Shown: piece after piece, positions 5,644-6,747 of the stretch
Layout of the letters: each line of letters begins with the position of its first letter
Numbering within the stretch: position 1 is the stretch's first letter
Translations under genes and position numbers: made by a program
Assembly (NCBI GenBank): GCA_022701845.1
Contig: JAKONS010000456.1
Location: 1-6,747, forward strand
Source: Burkholderiaceae bacterium
GTDB lineage: Bacteria > Pseudomonadota > Gammaproteobacteria > Burkholderiales > Burkholderiaceae
Length of the DNA: 6,747 nucleotides
Reading direction: 5' to 3'
The notes under the pieces: generated by a model
The model's database searches: none
Seen by the model: only the letters and a program-made list of their open reading frames with translations
What the model was told of the DNA's origin: nothing

Positions 5644-6048
5644 ATGAATCGCACGCTCGTGGCCGCCCTGGCTTTATGCCTGCTGTCGGCCCACGCGCAG
5701 GCGGCCGACTGGTTCACCCTCACCGGCGACCTCGCCGATACCCAGGTCGACACCGCGCAGCTCGACATGTCGAGCGTCGGCCAGACGACGCTGCGCTTTC
5801 GCGTCTCGCTCGCCAGGCCCCGCACGCTGGAAGGCGAGGTCTACCAGTCCTATGTGTCGAACATCACCGTCGACTGCGCCAGCGGCTCGGTGTTTCACGA
5901 CGAGCAGCAGCGCTTCGCCGACGCCCTGTGGCGGCACGAGCTGCGCGTCGAGGTGTTCACCGGGCCGAAGCCGATGGCCTTTTTGGGCCTGCTGCCCGAC
6001 CCGCGGCCGCGCCTGCTGGTGGCGGCCTGCCGCGCGCGGCAGCGCTGA
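5644..6048 (+). CDS. Small secreted protein of unknown function
   Basis: A 134-residue protein with a clear Sec signal peptide: MNRTLVAALALCLLSAHAQA followed by ADW, with an AQA signal-peptidase I site after residue 20. The mature part, about 114 residues, begins DWFTLTGDLADTQVDTAQLD and is rich in predicted beta strands. It has two cysteines (Cys78 in VDCASGS, Cys129 in AACRARQ) that could form a disulfide in the periplasm. The pattern of an early tryptophan strand, a VD turn, a YxS strand and a central DC loosely recalls surface-adhesin-E-like proteins, but I would not name it so. The ribosome binding site is weak (AATAAAG just before ATG 5644). It is divergent from the sia-like operon and convergent with the Bug-type gene. 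No function is assigned. Confidence 0.75.
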   Translation: MNRTLVAALALCLLSAHAQAADWFTLTGDLADTQVDTAQLDMSSVGQTTLRFRVSLARPRTLEGEVYQSYVSNITVDCASGSVFHDEQQRFADALWRHELRVEVFTGPKPMAFLGLLPDPRPRLLVAACRARQR

Positions 6049-6066
6049 GGCCGCGGCGCGGCGGCT

Positions 6067-6747
6067 TCACTCCACCTTGATGCCCAGCGCGGCCACCGTC
6101 TCGCGCCACAGGCCGATTTCCTGCGCGATGCGCTTCTCGAACGCCTGCGGCGTGCTGCCGGCCGGCACCGCGCCGTCGGCCTTGAACTTCTCGGCGGTGG
6201 CGGGCAGCAGCAGGATGCGGCCGACCTCGCGGTTGATGCGCTGGGCGATCTCCGCCGGCATGCCCTTCGGGCCGATCAGGCCGTACCACAGGGTCACGTC
6301 GTAGCCGGGGTAGCCGGACTCGGCCACCGTCGGCACGTCGGGCAGCGAGGGAATGCGCTCGGCGGTGGTCACCGCCAGGGCGCGCAGCCGGCCGCCCTCG
6401 ACATGCGGCAGCGCGCTGGCGGTGGCCGCGAAATAGGTGTCGACCTGCCCGCTCATGACATCGGTCAGCGCCGCACCGCCGCCCTTGTACGGAATGTGGT
6501 TCATCTGCACCCCGGCACGCCGGGCGAACTGCGCGGCGGCCAGGTGCAGCGCACTGCCCTGCCCCGAAGACGCATAGCTGACCTGCCCCGGCCGTGCGCG
6601 CGCCGCGGCGGCCAGATCGGCCATGGTGCGGATCGACGACTTCGGGTTCACCACCACCAGCAGCGGGCCGGCCGACATCTGGCCGATCGGGGTGATGTCG
6701 CGCACCGGGTCGTACTTCAGCTTGTAGAGGCTGGGGTTGACGGTGTA
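6067..6747 (-). CDS. Bug-family (TctC-like) tripartite tricarboxylate transporter receptor, C-terminal part
   Basis: The gene enters from the right edge; the visible frame starts with the complete codon at 6747 (Y-T-V-N-P-S-L-Y) and ends at TGA 6069-6067, giving 226 of the usual roughly 320 residues. The signal peptide and N-terminal part lie outside. Family hallmarks are NPSLYKLKYDPVRDITPIGQ near the edge, PLLVVVNPKS, the PGQVSYASSGQGSALHLAA segment, the ligand-site stretch IPYKGGGAALTDVMSGQVD, RIPSLPDVPTVAESG and the GYDVTLWYGLIGPKGMP motif. Such proteins are periplasmic solute receptors, very numerous in Burkholderiales, usually for carboxylates; the ligand here cannot be told. The GTG at 6705 is internal. 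No transporter membrane genes are seen in the window, which is common for orphan Bug receptors. Only 18 bp separate its stop from the convergent secreted-protein gene. Confidence 0.92.
   Translation of the reverse strand, partial: YTVNPSLYKLKYDPVRDITPIGQMSAGPLLVVVNPKSSIRTMADLAAAARARPGQVSYASSGQGSALHLAAAQFARRAGVQMNHIPYKGGGAALTDVMSGQVDTYFAATASALPHVEGGRLRALAVTTAERIPSLPDVPTVAESGYPGYDVTLWYGLIGPKGMPAEIAQRINREVGRILLLPATAEKFKADGAVPAGSTPQAFEKRIAQEIGLWRETVAALGIKVE

Noticed and set aside
6049..6066. A possible terminator in the GC-only gap between the secreted-protein gene and the Bug-type gene
   Set aside because: The gap is 18 bp with only weak, ambiguous GC pairing and no T-run, so no specific hairpin can be supported.
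1..6747. Mobile elements, CRISPR arrays, tRNA or rRNA genes
   Set aside because: No transposase or integrase motifs, no regularly spaced repeats with spacers, and no tRNA- or rRNA-like sequence were seen. Base composition looks uniform apart from the 5481-5643 spacer.

Overview
This is a GC-rich, densely packed window. It reads like a betaproteobacterium of the Burkholderiales, possibly a Comamonadaceae-type genome. The reasons are the very high GC with long shadow reading frames in all phases, a Bug-family (TctC-like) solute receptor at the right edge, and an AbrB-type membrane protein at the left edge. The taxonomic guess is inference; no rRNA or tRNA is present.

Layout: (1) positions 1-469, plus strand, hold the 3' end of an AbrB-family (COG3180-like) membrane protein. 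(2) A short convergent spacer holds a perfect 18-bp palindrome, a possible two-way terminator. (3) Positions 5480 down to 498, minus strand, hold a five-gene operon that fills most of the window: a PP2C/SpoIIE-type phosphatase with a CBS-like N-terminus (siaA-like), a HATPase-like protein kinase (siaB), a DUF1987 phosphoprotein (siaC), a GGEEF diguanylate cyclase (siaD), and a REC-like/degenerate GGDEF/EAL phosphodiesterase. (4) A 163-bp divergent spacer, locally richer in A+T, probably carries the operon promoter. (5) Positions 5644-6048, plus strand, encode a small secreted protein of unknown function. (6) Positions 6067-6747, minus strand, hold the 3' part of a Bug-type periplasmic receptor gene.

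How the genes work together: in Pseudomonas aeruginosa the SiaABCD pathway is a partner switch. SiaB phosphorylates SiaC, SiaA removes the phosphate, and unphosphorylated SiaC binds SiaD and stimulates c-di-GMP synthesis, which promotes aggregation and biofilm. Gene order A-B-C-D is kept here. Three things differ from that model or go beyond it: the phosphatase input is a soluble CBS-like module rather than a membrane sensor; the SiaC residue aligned by eye with the phospho-threonine is a serine; and a fifth gene, joined to siaD by an ATGA overlap, encodes an EAL protein with its catalytic residues intact. The operon therefore appears to encode both synthesis and breakdown of c-di-GMP under one phospho-switch.
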